Shown here piece after piece: positions 25,514-32,119 of a DNA stretch of 32,600 nt. Below the pieces are notes generated by a model. The model made no database searches, was not told where the DNA came from, and saw nothing but the letters and a program-made list of their open reading frames with translations. This DNA is from Pseudomonadota bacterium. GTDB taxonomy: Bacteria > Pseudomonadota > Gammaproteobacteria > Burkholderiales > Burkholderiaceae_D. Each line of letters begins with the position of its first letter. Position 1 is the stretch's first letter. The DNA is taken from contig JAFAGG010000032.1 in NCBI GenBank assembly GCA_023422955.1, positions 1 to 32,600 of the forward strand, in the 5' to 3' direction. The translations under genes and the position numbers were made by a program.

Positions 25514-25795
25514 ATGAATGACCACCTAAAGATACCCACCCCCAAGCCAAAGAAACCCCGAGTAATCCACATTAAATATGGTACGGACGGGACTGTACTG
25601 AAGACGCATATCAAGACAAGCCTATACGGCCACCTTCAGGAATCACGAGACAACCTGGAGGAGACTTCAGGGAAGTCCTTTAGCTATACCGTCATGGTAA
25701 GACGCGCATTGGACCTCTACTTGAAGGGGCTGAAGAAGATGAACTCTGAGGAGTTACGCAGGGAATCCTATCTGCTTGAGAACCTCTTTCGATGA
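25514..25795 (+). CDS. Small basic protein, possible ribbon-helix-helix type
   Basis: The 93-residue protein has a Pro/Lys-rich N-terminus, a beta-like VIHIKYGTDG segment and a C-terminal helical stretch SYTVMVRRALDLYLKGLKK that resembles the end of a ribbon-helix-helix DNA-binding fold. The fold is inferred from pattern only. Its start (ATGAATGAC) lacks a clear ribosome site. The virion-protein gene starts 15 bases after its stop with its own strong ribosome site, so the two are probably one transcript. Confidence 0.6.
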   Translation: MNDHLKIPTPKPKKPRVIHIKYGTDGTVLKTHIKTSLYGHLQESRDNLEETSGKSFSYTVMVRRALDLYLKGLKKMNSEELRRESYLLENLFR

Positions 25796-25798
25796 ACA

Positions 25799-25804
25799 AG
25801 GAGA
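25799..25804 (+). promoter_or_regulatory. Ribosome binding site that decides an AUU start
   Basis: AAGGAG stands seven... bases 25805-25810 separate it from ATT 25811. No ATG, GTG or TTG lies in frame between the previous stop (25795) and GTG 25910, so this site is the main evidence for initiation at ATT. Confidence 0.7.
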
Positions 25805-25810
25805 ACTATC

Positions 25811-26329
25811 ATTTGTGACCCTCTCAGTATCGCTGGATTCGCCATAGCTGCGACCAGTACGGCAGTTCAGTACGATCAGGCCAAGAAGGATGCCAAAGGC
25901 CAGACCGCTGTGAATGAGCGTAACTATAAAGCCACTATGCAGGCTTTCCGAGATAACCACGGGGAATTGCAATACCAAAACCTACAGGAATGGGGAGCTT
26001 CTCAGCAGCAAGCCCAGGAGAGTTCCCTGGAGACCAGACAGACCTCAGCGAGAGCTAGAGTAGCTGCGGGTGAATCAGGGATTATGGGTGCTTCTGTAGA
26101 TTCACTCCTCAGGGAGATTGATGCCCAGGGAGCTACAAATCAGGCCAATATCTATTCCAATTACCTAGGGAGTCACAGGGAGATCTCTGGGCAGATGCGT
26201 AATCAGCGTAACCAGACTGAGAGCATTGTCAGCGGATTAGCCCCGGTACGTGGACCTAGTGCCTTGGCAGCAGGGTTGAAGATAGGTAGCCAAGCTCTCT
26301 CCTCCTACTCCAGCTACAAGAAGCAATAA
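25811..26329 (+). CDS. Podoviral internal virion protein (T7 gp14-like), AUU start
   Basis: The 172-residue protein resembles the internal virion protein B of T7-like podoviruses, which forms part of the ejection apparatus. It begins MCDPLSIAGFAIAATS, the MC(D/E)P-hydrophobic start seen in that family. A long glutamine/alanine-rich helix follows, then the recognisable GESGIMGASVDSLLREID segment and a C-terminal GPSALAAGLKIGSQALSSY. The start is ATT at 25811 with AAGGAG six bases upstream; the first normal start codon in frame (GTG 25910) would remove the conserved N-terminus. It is the only virion-type gene in the element. Homology is inferred from sequence pattern. Confidence 0.75.
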   Translation: MCDPLSIAGFAIAATSTAVQYDQAKKDAKGQTAVNERNYKATMQAFRDNHGELQYQNLQEWGASQQQAQESSLETRQTSARARVAAGESGIMGASVDSLLREIDAQGATNQANIYSNYLGSHREISGQMRNQRNQTESIVSGLAPVRGPSALAAGLKIGSQALSSYSSYKKQ

Positions 26330-26363
26330 GCCTCTGTAGCCCTACACCACCACACCACCAAAT

Positions 26364-27191
26364 ATGAATGACACCAATAACAATACCTGGATAGAGCAGA
26401 AGAAGTCCCTTGAGGCTAGGATCAATGAAGGTAATCCAGCTCCTGAGGATGTCTCTGAGTTACCCATAGAGGAGATAGAGGTCTGGGGGGACGTCTTCCA
26501 GCATAGGATGACCAATCAAGCTGCAAGCCATAAGCATGTAGAGAACCTAGTGAAAGTCCTCAAGACATCCAAGGGAGCACCCCTAGATCCTGTCTCAGTC
26601 TTCTGGGTTGGAGATGCTTGGGTCCTGATCAATGGGCACCATAGGCTCCTGGCATATCAGGAAGTCAAGTATCCACACCCTATCCCGGTGAGAATCTTCA
26701 GGGGGTCTCTGGATGAGGCTCTAGGGGACTCCCTTGGGGACAATGCCAAGGATAAGCTCACCATGAGTAGCCGAGAGAAGTCTGAGGGAGCCTGGAGGCT
26801 TGTTATCAGCACTGATCTATCCCTATCGAAGATTCAAGAGAGGGCCTCAAGGTCTCGTCAGACTGTCGTGGACATGAGGAAGATTAAGAAAGCTCTAGAG
26901 GAGAAACACCCTGAGATTGACCTTGGGGAGATCACCTGGATAGATGCCCAGAGAATCCACAAGAATCAAGGGGAGAGACCTGTAGATCCTGAGTGGATGG
27001 ATAGGGAAGTGAAGATCAAGGCTGATGCTATGGCTAATGTCTTTGGGAGTTACTTCAGCGAGAGACCAGAGATCCTAGAGAAAGTCCTTTGGGTCTGTTA
27101 TCCAAGAGCTATGGAGAGAATCCTAGAAGGCTATGAGGTGAATCTTGAGAGTCTCAGGGTTGAGCCTGAGGAGTTCATGGATGACTTTTAG
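26364..27191 (+). CDS. ParB-like domain protein
   Basis: The 275-residue protein has a ParB/Srx-type N-terminal domain: LPIEEIEVWGDVF near residue 33, then WVLINGHHRLLAYQEV near residue 90, the usual nucleotide-binding GxRR-like motif. A probable helix-turn-helix (SLSKIQERASRSRQTVVDMRKIKKAL, about 150-175) and an acidic helical C-terminus follow. No ParA partner is present, so plasmid-type partition is unlikely. In phages, ParB-like proteins are found near packaging genes or act as nucleases or regulators. The start lacks a Shine-Dalgarno and follows a C/A-rich leader. Confidence 0.8.
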   Translation: MNDTNNNTWIEQKKSLEARINEGNPAPEDVSELPIEEIEVWGDVFQHRMTNQAASHKHVENLVKVLKTSKGAPLDPVSVFWVGDAWVLINGHHRLLAYQEVKYPHPIPVRIFRGSLDEALGDSLGDNAKDKLTMSSREKSEGAWRLVISTDLSLSKIQERASRSRQTVVDMRKIKKALEEKHPEIDLGEITWIDAQRIHKNQGERPVDPEWMDREVKIKADAMANVFGSYFSERPEILEKVLWVCYPRAMERILEGYEVNLESLRVEPEEFMDDF

Positions 27192-27234
27192 GGTCTTGTG
27201 GTGTCTCTGGGTAGTCTAGTGTCAGGGCTTGTTA

Positions 27235-27260
27235 TTTGACTAGCACTGGTCAAATTTGAC
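27235..27260. promoter_or_regulatory. Operator-like palindrome upstream of the small-gene cluster
   Basis: TTTGAC (27235-27240) and GTCAAA (27249-27254) form a 20-bp near-palindrome, and TTTGAC is repeated at 27255-27260. It is 35 bases upstream of the first small gene. TTGACT could serve as a -35, but no -10 is convincing. Confidence 0.5.
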
Positions 27261-27294
27261 TACCTATCCCCAATTTAACCAAGAAAGAAACCCC

Positions 27295-27519
27295 ATGTAT
27301 CAACAATCCAAAGAGGTCGAAGTACTCCTCGAAGAGGCCGAGGCACTCAAGCTATTGGTCGAGATGCAGAGAAACTACAAAGAGATTCTTCCGGCCACCT
27401 TTGAGAAGGCATTCAGCCGAGCCTGTAAGAATGGTATGGGTACCCTCATCCGACATTCCCTCCAATCTCCTCCCCGCCCAGGGGAGACCGTAATAATTAA
27501 TGTTAAGGACTACTTATGA
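27295..27519 (+). CDS. Small protein A1 of a duplicated pair (74 residues)
   Basis: The protein starts MYQQSKEVEVLLEEAEALKL and is helical, ending with a short beta segment (GETVIINVKDYL). It resembles the product of 27872-28060: both share the pattern A-(E/Q)-(A/S), then R, P, F and AC at equivalent positions. It overlaps the next gene by four bases (ATGA), as expected for coupled translation. The upstream TTG-started extension is not supported. Function is unknown. Confidence 0.6.
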   Translation: MYQQSKEVEVLLEEAEALKLLVEMQRNYKEILPATFEKAFSRACKNGMGTLIRHSLQSPPRPGETVIINVKDYL

Positions 27520-27710
27520 GTCTGCTTTCCGAAAAGAAGAAACCAGTACCTCGACTCACAGAGGAAGAGAAGAAGCTAAACAAGGCTTTTCGTCGTTGGG
27601 TAAAGATACCCCTTCATCCTGATTCACTTCGTATGCTTGCCGAACTGATGGTCTCGCATGAGCTACAGGCCAGGGTAAGACACGCAGAGTACATCGAACG
27701 AACTCGATAA
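27516..27710 (+). CDS. Small protein B1 of a duplicated pair (64 residues)
   Basis: AAGGA precedes the ATG by six bases. The charged helical protein has a C-terminal part, PLHPDSLRMLAELMVSHELQ followed by ARVR, that matches the product of 28050-28217 (PLNLDLRDKLVDRLVEYELK, then ARLR). This shows that B1 and B2 are paralogues. It overlaps A1 by four bases. Function is unknown; the small size and charge suggest an oligomeric accessory protein or an inhibitor, but this is only a guess. Confidence 0.65.
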   Translation: MSLLSEKKKPVPRLTEEEKKLNKAFRRWVKIPLHPDSLRMLAELMVSHELQARVRHAEYIERTR

Positions 27711-27728
27711 CAGCAAGACCCCTTCAAA

Positions 27729-27847
27729 GTCTCATAGAGACACATGGAGCCCCCTACAGGCTCTCACAACACCAAGGGTATACATGCCTATACCTGAGCA
27801 GTAAAAACCTCACCAAGGCTCTCTAGGAGCGTCCTAGAGCCTTTCTT
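27729..27847 (+). ncRNA. Cluster of four stem-loops between the duplicated gene pairs
   Basis: In order: GTCTC-ata-GAGAC (27729-27741); GAGCC/GGCTC (27747-27763); GGTATA/TATACC (27777-27794); and AAGGCTCT-ct-AGGA-GCG-TCCTAGAGCCTT (27815-27843) followed by TCTT. The last could terminate transcription. The run of hairpins in 120 bases without a reading frame could be an RNA or a recognition site such as a packaging signal. Confidence 0.4.
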
Positions 27848-27871
27848 AAATCAATCTTCACTAAGTAAAGT

Positions 27872-28060
27872 ATGACCCCCAATAATCGAAATGCGGAAGC
27901 TATCCGCAAGGCTCAGTCACGCCTATCGAATCTGAAAGACCTCCGAGAGGATCTGAACACAATCCCTGTCTCCCTGCGCTATGTCTTCCTTGCAGCTTGT
28001 GACGAGAAGATCCAGCGAGTCTCTTGGGTTGAGAAGGAGGGCCAGCATCATGGCATCTGA
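27872..28060 (+). CDS. Small protein A2 of a duplicated pair (62 residues)
   Basis: The product (MTPNNRNAEAIRKAQSRLSN onward) is a charged helical protein with IPVSLRYVFLAACDEK, which aligns with LPATFEKAFSRACKNG of A1. It overlaps the following gene by 11 bases. The start has only a weak ribosome site. It is probably an ancient copy of A1, since identity is low while the pattern is retained. Confidence 0.55.
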   Translation: MTPNNRNAEAIRKAQSRLSNLKDLREDLNTIPVSLRYVFLAACDEKIQRVSWVEKEGQHHGI

Positions 28061-28217
28061 GCGCACTCCTGAGCAGAGAGGCTTAATCGGCATCCTGCAT
28101 AACCTCCTAGACGATCCTCTCAATCTGGATCTCCGAGACAAGCTAGTGGACCGTCTGGTTGAGTACGAGCTGAAGGCACGTCTCCGAGTAACCCAGGAAG
28201 GGCAAGGCAATGAATGA
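28050..28217 (+). CDS. Small protein B2 of a duplicated pair (55 residues)
   Basis: ATG 28050 is preceded by AAGGAGG about nine bases upstream, a far better start than the frame opening at 27981. The protein MASERTPEQRGLIGILHNLL continues into a C-terminal half matching B1. It overlaps A2 by 11 bases and the next gene by eight, so the small genes are tightly packed in one operon. Confidence 0.65.
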   Translation: MASERTPEQRGLIGILHNLLDDPLNLDLRDKLVDRLVEYELKARLRVTQEGQGNE

Positions 28218-28566
28218 CCCTTTCATTCAGGAGTTACCTGAGGAGACCACTGAGGGTAGCGTCATCCGAGTAGGAACCCTTGAAGCTCCTATCCGCATGC
28301 TCATCCGCTATGGCTTGGTCATAGAAAAGAACAGTCGCTTTTATGCCATCCCCGGGTACAGCCCAAGGCCTAGCATACCCAGAGTAACCCCAGAGAGAAA
28401 CCCTCTCAGCCTGCATGAGCTGGAGAGCAAGGGTTTCACTGTGATTCCCGGCAAGACCTCCAAGGAAGACAAGGTCTGCCTCCGTGAGAATTTATTCATG
28501 CGTATTGAAGATGCTATCCGCGAGGGATATCTGACGCATGACACAAAACCACCATTAACCAAATAA
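28210..28566 (+). CDS. Hypothetical protein of the element (118 residues)
   Basis: The product is soluble, with an N-terminal acidic part, APIRMLIRYGLVIEKNSRFY that resembles one half of a winged-helix domain, a Pro/Arg-rich linker and a helical C-terminus. GGAAGGGCAAGG provides the ribosome site just upstream. It begins with the same nine bases (ATGAATGAC) as two other genes in the element. I recognise no family. It is between B2 and the 295-residue gene in the same direction. Confidence 0.6.
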   Translation: MNDPFIQELPEETTEGSVIRVGTLEAPIRMLIRYGLVIEKNSRFYAIPGYSPRPSIPRVTPERNPLSLHELESKGFTVIPGKTSKEDKVCLRENLFMRIEDAIREGYLTHDTKPPLTK

Positions 28567-28575
28567 GAGAAAACA

Positions 28576-29463
28576 ATGAACTACTTAAGCGTAAATACCT
28601 ATGAACCGACCTCCAATGAAGGAGAACAACCTATCCGCACCTCCCCTGTGCGTGATACCGGAGGAGCCACTATAGCGACTGTCCGTGATGGAGTGGTCGT
28701 CACCCAATCCACAGGAGTGGAACGAGCGAGTTCCTCGGGTGAGTCTGAGTATACCGACTGGCGAGCTACTGCCCGTGGCACCGATGGACTCCCCGCTAGG
28801 ACCTATACCCCTCAGACCATCGTGGAAATCGGCGAGTACGGAGAAAGCTCAATCGCCAGTTTCATCAATATGGGAGTCATGCGAGAGGTCTCTCCTGGTC
28901 AATATGAGGTTGTACAGGAGCGAGAGCAGACCCAGGAGCATGACGCCTGCGCTGGTGAGAATGCTGCACTGATGCCTGAGAAGGTCGCTCAGTGGATCAA
29001 TAATGCGGTGGAGCCTTTCCACGATAGCACCTTGGCGGCCGGGACTGCCTTGGGAATGTCGGTGGCTACAGGTGAGATGGATGAGACAGAACTTGTTAAG
29101 CGAGTAGCTCAGGAATCTGGAATGGAACCTGGAGAAGCTGCCGACCGAATCCGGTTCGTCACTCAAGCCTACCAGATGCAGACGGACAAATACCTAGAGA
29201 AGCAAGGGGTCAGCTCCACTGATCTTGAGGATTTCTATGAGTTCGCACGTACTCAGAAGGGGCAAATGATGGATGCTCTCCAGTCTCAGATCTATGGTCA
29301 GGACATGAAACCCTGGAAAGGATTGGTCAGCAAGTACCTATCCACTACTCCTCCGAGTAAAGAATCTCTGGAAGCAGCAGGACTCCATGTGCGTGGAGAG
29401 CTGGTCTGGATCGATGGTGGTTGGATGTCGATTAAGGCAGCAGCGCGAGCTGGGCTGATCTGA
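28576..29463 (+). CDS. Unknown 295-residue element protein
   Basis: The N-terminal ~110 residues are Thr/Ser/Gly/Glu-rich and look disordered. The C-terminal two thirds are helical (MPEKVAQWINNAVEPFHDST, MDETELVKRVAQESGMEPGE), and the protein ends with a compact HVRGELVWIDGGWMSIKAAA segment. There is no signal peptide, membrane helix, cysteine motif or catalytic signature that I can recognise. It is the largest cargo product and lies directly before the convergent integrase gene. A structural or DNA-binding role is possible, but nothing in the sequence decides it. Confidence 0.7.
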   Translation: MNYLSVNTYEPTSNEGEQPIRTSPVRDTGGATIATVRDGVVVTQSTGVERASSSGESEYTDWRATARGTDGLPARTYTPQTIVEIGEYGESSIASFINMGVMREVSPGQYEVVQEREQTQEHDACAGENAALMPEKVAQWINNAVEPFHDSTLAAGTALGMSVATGEMDETELVKRVAQESGMEPGEAADRIRFVTQAYQMQTDKYLEKQGVSSTDLEDFYEFARTQKGQMMDALQSQIYGQDMKPWKGLVSKYLSTTPPSKESLEAAGLHVRGELVWIDGGWMSIKAAARAGLI

Positions 29464-29469
29464 TCTAGG

Positions 29470-29493
29470 GAACCCTGCGTTACTGCGGGGTTC
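29470..29493. terminator. Hairpin between convergent cargo and integrase genes
   Basis: GAACCCTGC (29470-29478) pairs with GCGGGGTTC (29485-29493), with one wobble. It overlaps the integrase stop codon and can serve both strands, though T-runs are short. Confidence 0.5.
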
Positions 29494-30763
29494 TCAAGGC
29501 TCCCCCATAGGTAACATGAGCTATAGCCTCTGCTTTCTGAGAGAGGCTGGCTCCTGAGGAGTACAGACCATAGGTAATCCTTGGCTTGTCATGACCAACA
29601 ATATCAGCAGTCACATTCTCATTTATGTTTGCTTGCTCTAGCTGGCTCACTACGGTTTTGCGTATGGAGTGGAAGACATGCCTCTCCCCGTATCCCAAAG
29701 ACCTCTTCAGGCGGCCAAAGCGAGTCCCTAGAGCGTTGGTTCTCTTGCCATAGGTGGCAGCTTCAGCAGGGATAAGGAAACCGCCCTGAGCGTTCTCAGT
29801 GAGTCTAGAGACCAGTGAGGCTATCGCAGGATGAATAGGAATCTCACGGATACCAGCAGCGGTTTTGGCATCTTCGATCTTGATACTCCCCTCTGTGACA
29901 TGCTCCACCCTGATCTGACCAAGTTCCTCAATACGACATCCTGTGTAGGCTCCCAGGGCTATCAGGGCGGCTAGTGTCTGATCCTGTCCCTTCTTGCTTG
30001 CCTTGGCTGTCTCATAGAGTTTAGTGACATCCTCGGGACTGAAGGCCAGCCAGGACCTCTGCTTAGCAGTCTTGGCAGCTGCGGTCTTCCCCAAGGTTTT
30101 CACTGAGAACAAGGGGAGGAGGGTAGTACCGTGGGACTCATCTAGGTAACCAATGAATGACCGATAGAAGCTCACTTGCTTCTTTACGGTCTGGTCTGAC
30201 AAGGAGCGTTCAGCCTTGATATTGGTGAGGTATTCCTTCAGGGAGTTCTTGTCGATCTCCTGCGCAGTCTTGAAGTGACCACAGAACTCTTTTACAGCTC
30301 GTTCATGAGTGTCTATTGTTTTCTGACTTAGATGGGAGATGGTCTTGAGCCAATTATCAATATGGATAGACAAGGGGAGGGAGGCTCCTGATGCGATGGA
30401 GGCAGTCTGCATGGCAGCTTGGCTCCCCAGCTTTTCCTCTATCTCCTCCAAGCGAGTGCTGAGGACTTCCTCTAGGGTCTGCTTTGTGTCCCCATCTTCT
30501 TCCTCATCCAAGATCCTGCGCCATTCCAAGGCTTCCCAGAGGAGGGAGGCGGCTGGAGTGTTTGTCCCCTTGGCTTTCTCTATTGCGGCTTTCCACTTGG
30601 AGACCAGCAGGGGGACTCTTCGCTCTGCCAGTTTGAGGTCTCTGGTCTTCAGGGACTCCACGAACCGAGGCTTCCCAAAGTGCTCACGGAGAGCCTTGGG
30701 GATCTCTAGGACGGCATAGTAACCTTGCCTCCTCTGCTGGATGTACTTGGGAAGATCGGCCAT
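29480..30763 (-). CDS. int: Tyrosine integrase (phage type, DUF6538-like N-terminus)
   Basis: This 427-residue recombinase should catalyse integration at tRNA-Ser. Its N-terminus (KYIQQRRQGYYAVLEIPKAL) resembles the DUF6538 domain of many phage integrases, followed by a core-binding domain (about 130-220). The catalytic residues are Arg 277 in GAYTGCRIEELGQIR, His 365 and Arg 368 in HSIRKT, His 391 in IVGHD, and Tyr 398 or 401 in ITYGLYSSG. All are present, so it looks active. ATG 30763 begins the domain; a GTG 11 codons upstream is the alternative. The likely promoter lies between the right arm repeats, suggesting self-regulation. Confidence 0.93.
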   Translation of the reverse strand: MADLPKYIQQRRQGYYAVLEIPKALREHFGKPRFVESLKTRDLKLAERRVPLLVSKWKAAIEKAKGTNTPAASLLWEALEWRRILDEEEDGDTKQTLEEVLSTRLEEIEEKLGSQAAMQTASIASGASLPLSIHIDNWLKTISHLSQKTIDTHERAVKEFCGHFKTAQEIDKNSLKEYLTNIKAERSLSDQTVKKQVSFYRSFIGYLDESHGTTLLPLFSVKTLGKTAAAKTAKQRSWLAFSPEDVTKLYETAKASKKGQDQTLAALIALGAYTGCRIEELGQIRVEHVTEGSIKIEDAKTAAGIREIPIHPAIASLVSRLTENAQGGFLIPAEAATYGKRTNALGTRFGRLKRSLGYGERHVFHSIRKTVVSQLEQANINENVTADIVGHDKPRITYGLYSSGASLSQKAEAIAHVTYGGALRTPQ

Positions 30764-30785
30764 GTGGTGAGTGAGTGAAGATGGG

Positions 30786-30810
30786 AAACCACACACTTAT
30801 ACCACACACA
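30786..30810 (+). repeat. Right arm-type repeats overlapping the integrase promoter
   Basis: ACCACACAC begins at 30788 and again at 30801, the same 13-base step and orientation as at the left end. On the minus strand TATAAG (30801-30796), a plausible -10 for int, lies between the two copies, so a protein bound here could repress int. Confidence 0.65.
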
Positions 30811-30880
30811 TCGAAACCTTGAAAGCCTTGGTATTACTGGAGAACCGCATGAAATAAGGCTTTGAATATTCTCTGTCATG

Positions 30881-30900
30881 GAATCTCACCGCCTCCGCCA
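30881..30900 (+). repeat. Right attachment-site core (attR)
   Basis: An exact 20-base copy of the tRNA-Ser 3' end lies about 70 bases outside the right arm repeats. No tRNA is formed here, as expected for the distal copy. Confidence 0.93.
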
Positions 30901-30968
30901 ATCCCTCTGAAAACCTAAGCGCCGCTTGTGTGCCATTTTGGTTGGAGTGCCTACTGTGAAGCAGTGGG

Positions 30969-31445
30969 TTATTTGCGAGGGATAGGGTCAATAGCAATCC
31001 CCCAAATACCAATGCCTCTCGACTGAGCAATTTTTTCCATTGCTGCGTATTGGAAGGGTGCGTCCGGCAGCGCAACCGCCCAGCCTCGCTGTAACATCCA
31101 TTCGCTTAAATCCGTATTTCCGGCTCTGCAGCTGGCAACGATGCTGCCATCAAGATTCGTGCTGCGCGGCAGGCAGCGAACAAAGTCGCCCGATACTCTG
31201 AATGCCAGGGCCAACGAGGCGCGGGTACCGCATTGCACCGGACTGACGAAGGTGTAGCAAGTCTGGTCGGTGGGTGGAATGTATATTCCGAAGAGGTAAA
31301 TAAGGTGCCCCGATATGCGCAAGGTGCCGTCCTGATTTACAAATGCAAAACTAGAGATTTCGGGCTCAGCCGCTCTCAAGCCGGAAGACGCGGCAATAAG
31401 AGCGGCAGTCGCCGCCGCACAGCAAAGGTAAGGGCCAATCTTCAT
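30969..31445 (-). CDS. Secreted SNase-fold protein, probably without nuclease activity
   Basis: The 158-residue protein has a signal peptide (cleavage expected after GLRA) and then a thermonuclease-like fold: TLRISGHLIYLFGIYIPP, GTRASLALAFRVSGDFVRC and the C-terminal GWAVALPDAPFQYAAMEKIA-type ending with GIGIWG. In active staphylococcal nuclease relatives the loop reads G-I-D-A-P-E; here it is GIYIPP, without the metal-binding Asp and catalytic Glu. It has four or more cysteines after export, probably paired. It is the first host-side gene after the element; its role is unknown. Confidence 0.75.
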   Translation of the reverse strand: MKIGPYLCCAAATAALIAASSGLRAAEPEISSFAFVNQDGTLRISGHLIYLFGIYIPPTDQTCYTFVSPVQCGTRASLALAFRVSGDFVRCLPRSTNLDGSIVASCRAGNTDLSEWMLQRGWAVALPDAPFQYAAMEKIAQSRGIGIWGIAIDPIPRK

Positions 31446-31771
31446 TTTGCCCCCGTCAAGAATCCAGTCCAGACAGACGATTTAATACTACACCTTTGTG
31501 GAATCTGGGCCTAACTATCCTTCTCGTGCCTTGGCGGCAGACCTTGCAGGATGAGGATAAAGGGGCAAGAGAGATGGCGCAGGAAAATGCCATCTCAGGA
31601 GAGACGCATCTATTTCACAAGGCCTGTGAAATTCCTGGGATGAGAAAGTGGCAGACAAAAAAAGCCCGCCAGAGGGGTGGAGGCGGGCAAAGATCACTCG
31701 CAGATAACTGGCACTGCCCAGGCATAGTAGCCAGTCAGTGTGACAGGGGCATGACAAGGAGAAATCGCGAT
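31446..31771. other. Intergenic region with a terminator
   Basis: No gene is supported between the SNase-like and lipoprotein genes. The stretch holds the terminator of the lipoprotein gene (next entry) and must hold the SNase-like gene's promoter, which I could not place. A 80-residue minus-strand frame here crosses the terminator and is rejected. Confidence 0.6.
31657..31688 (-). terminator. Rho-independent terminator of the CzcE-like gene
   Basis: On the minus strand GCCCGCC (31688-31682 complement) pairs with GGCGGGC (31670-31664 complement) around an 11-base loop and is followed by seven T. It is about 85 bases past the lipoprotein stop codon. Confidence 0.93.
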
Positions 31772-32119
31772 CTAATCGCCCCGATCGCCGTCGTCCCCGC
31801 CTTTTCTGGGGTCAGGCGCAACATAGGTGGTTACAGGGCGGTCCAGAAAGCCCGGCGGGGCAATGCGTTGCAGGTCGAACGAGCTTGGTCCGTAGGGGGC
31901 ATCAAATGCCCAGCCGAAGGCTTGGTCGCCCTTGCTGAACCGGATGATCTCGCCGCCGGTCACATTGACCCACTTGGTTTCCGGGGAAATTTCTATGGTT
32001 CTGTCAGCTTCCGATTGCGGCATGGGGCCGCCCAGGAAGGAGGCGGGCAATTCGGTGCGTTGAGCGGCGCAAGCAGACAAGAGCGCTGGGATCAGCAGGT
32101 ATAGGAATATTCGTTTCAT
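31772..32119 (-). CDS. CzcE-like lipoprotein
   Basis: The 115-residue protein has a lipoprotein signal peptide with lipobox LLSAC (lipidated Cys 17). The mature part, TIEISPETKWVNVTGGEIIR and GDQAFGWAFDA, resembles the CzcE family, small periplasmic copper-binding proteins first seen in metal-resistance clusters of Cupriavidus. An acidic Gly/Asp-rich tail ends the protein. ATG 32119 has AGGAG seven bases upstream. No metal-resistance genes are visible nearby, so a metal role is only inferred from family likeness. Confidence 0.65.
   Translation of the reverse strand: MKRIFLYLLIPALLSACAAQRTELPASFLGGPMPQSEADRTIEISPETKWVNVTGGEIIRFSKGDQAFGWAFDAPYGPSSFDLQRIAPPGFLDRPVTTYVAPDPRKGGDDGDRGD

Noticed and set aside
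26364..27191. ParB as evidence of a plasmid or chromosomal partition system
   Set aside because: There is no ParA homologue and no parS-like palindrome cluster next to it.
23690..30870. CRISPR array or diversity-generating retroelement in the element
   Set aside because: No regularly spaced repeats with unique spacers, no cas genes, no reverse transcriptase and no template/variable repeat pair were seen.
30797..31075. Minus-strand 92-residue frame across the right attachment site
   Set aside because: It overlaps the SNase-like gene in another frame and runs through attR and the int promoter; it has no ribosome site.
31515..31757. Minus-strand 80-residue frame downstream of the lipoprotein gene
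   Set aside because: It crosses a strong Rho-independent terminator and lacks a ribosome site.
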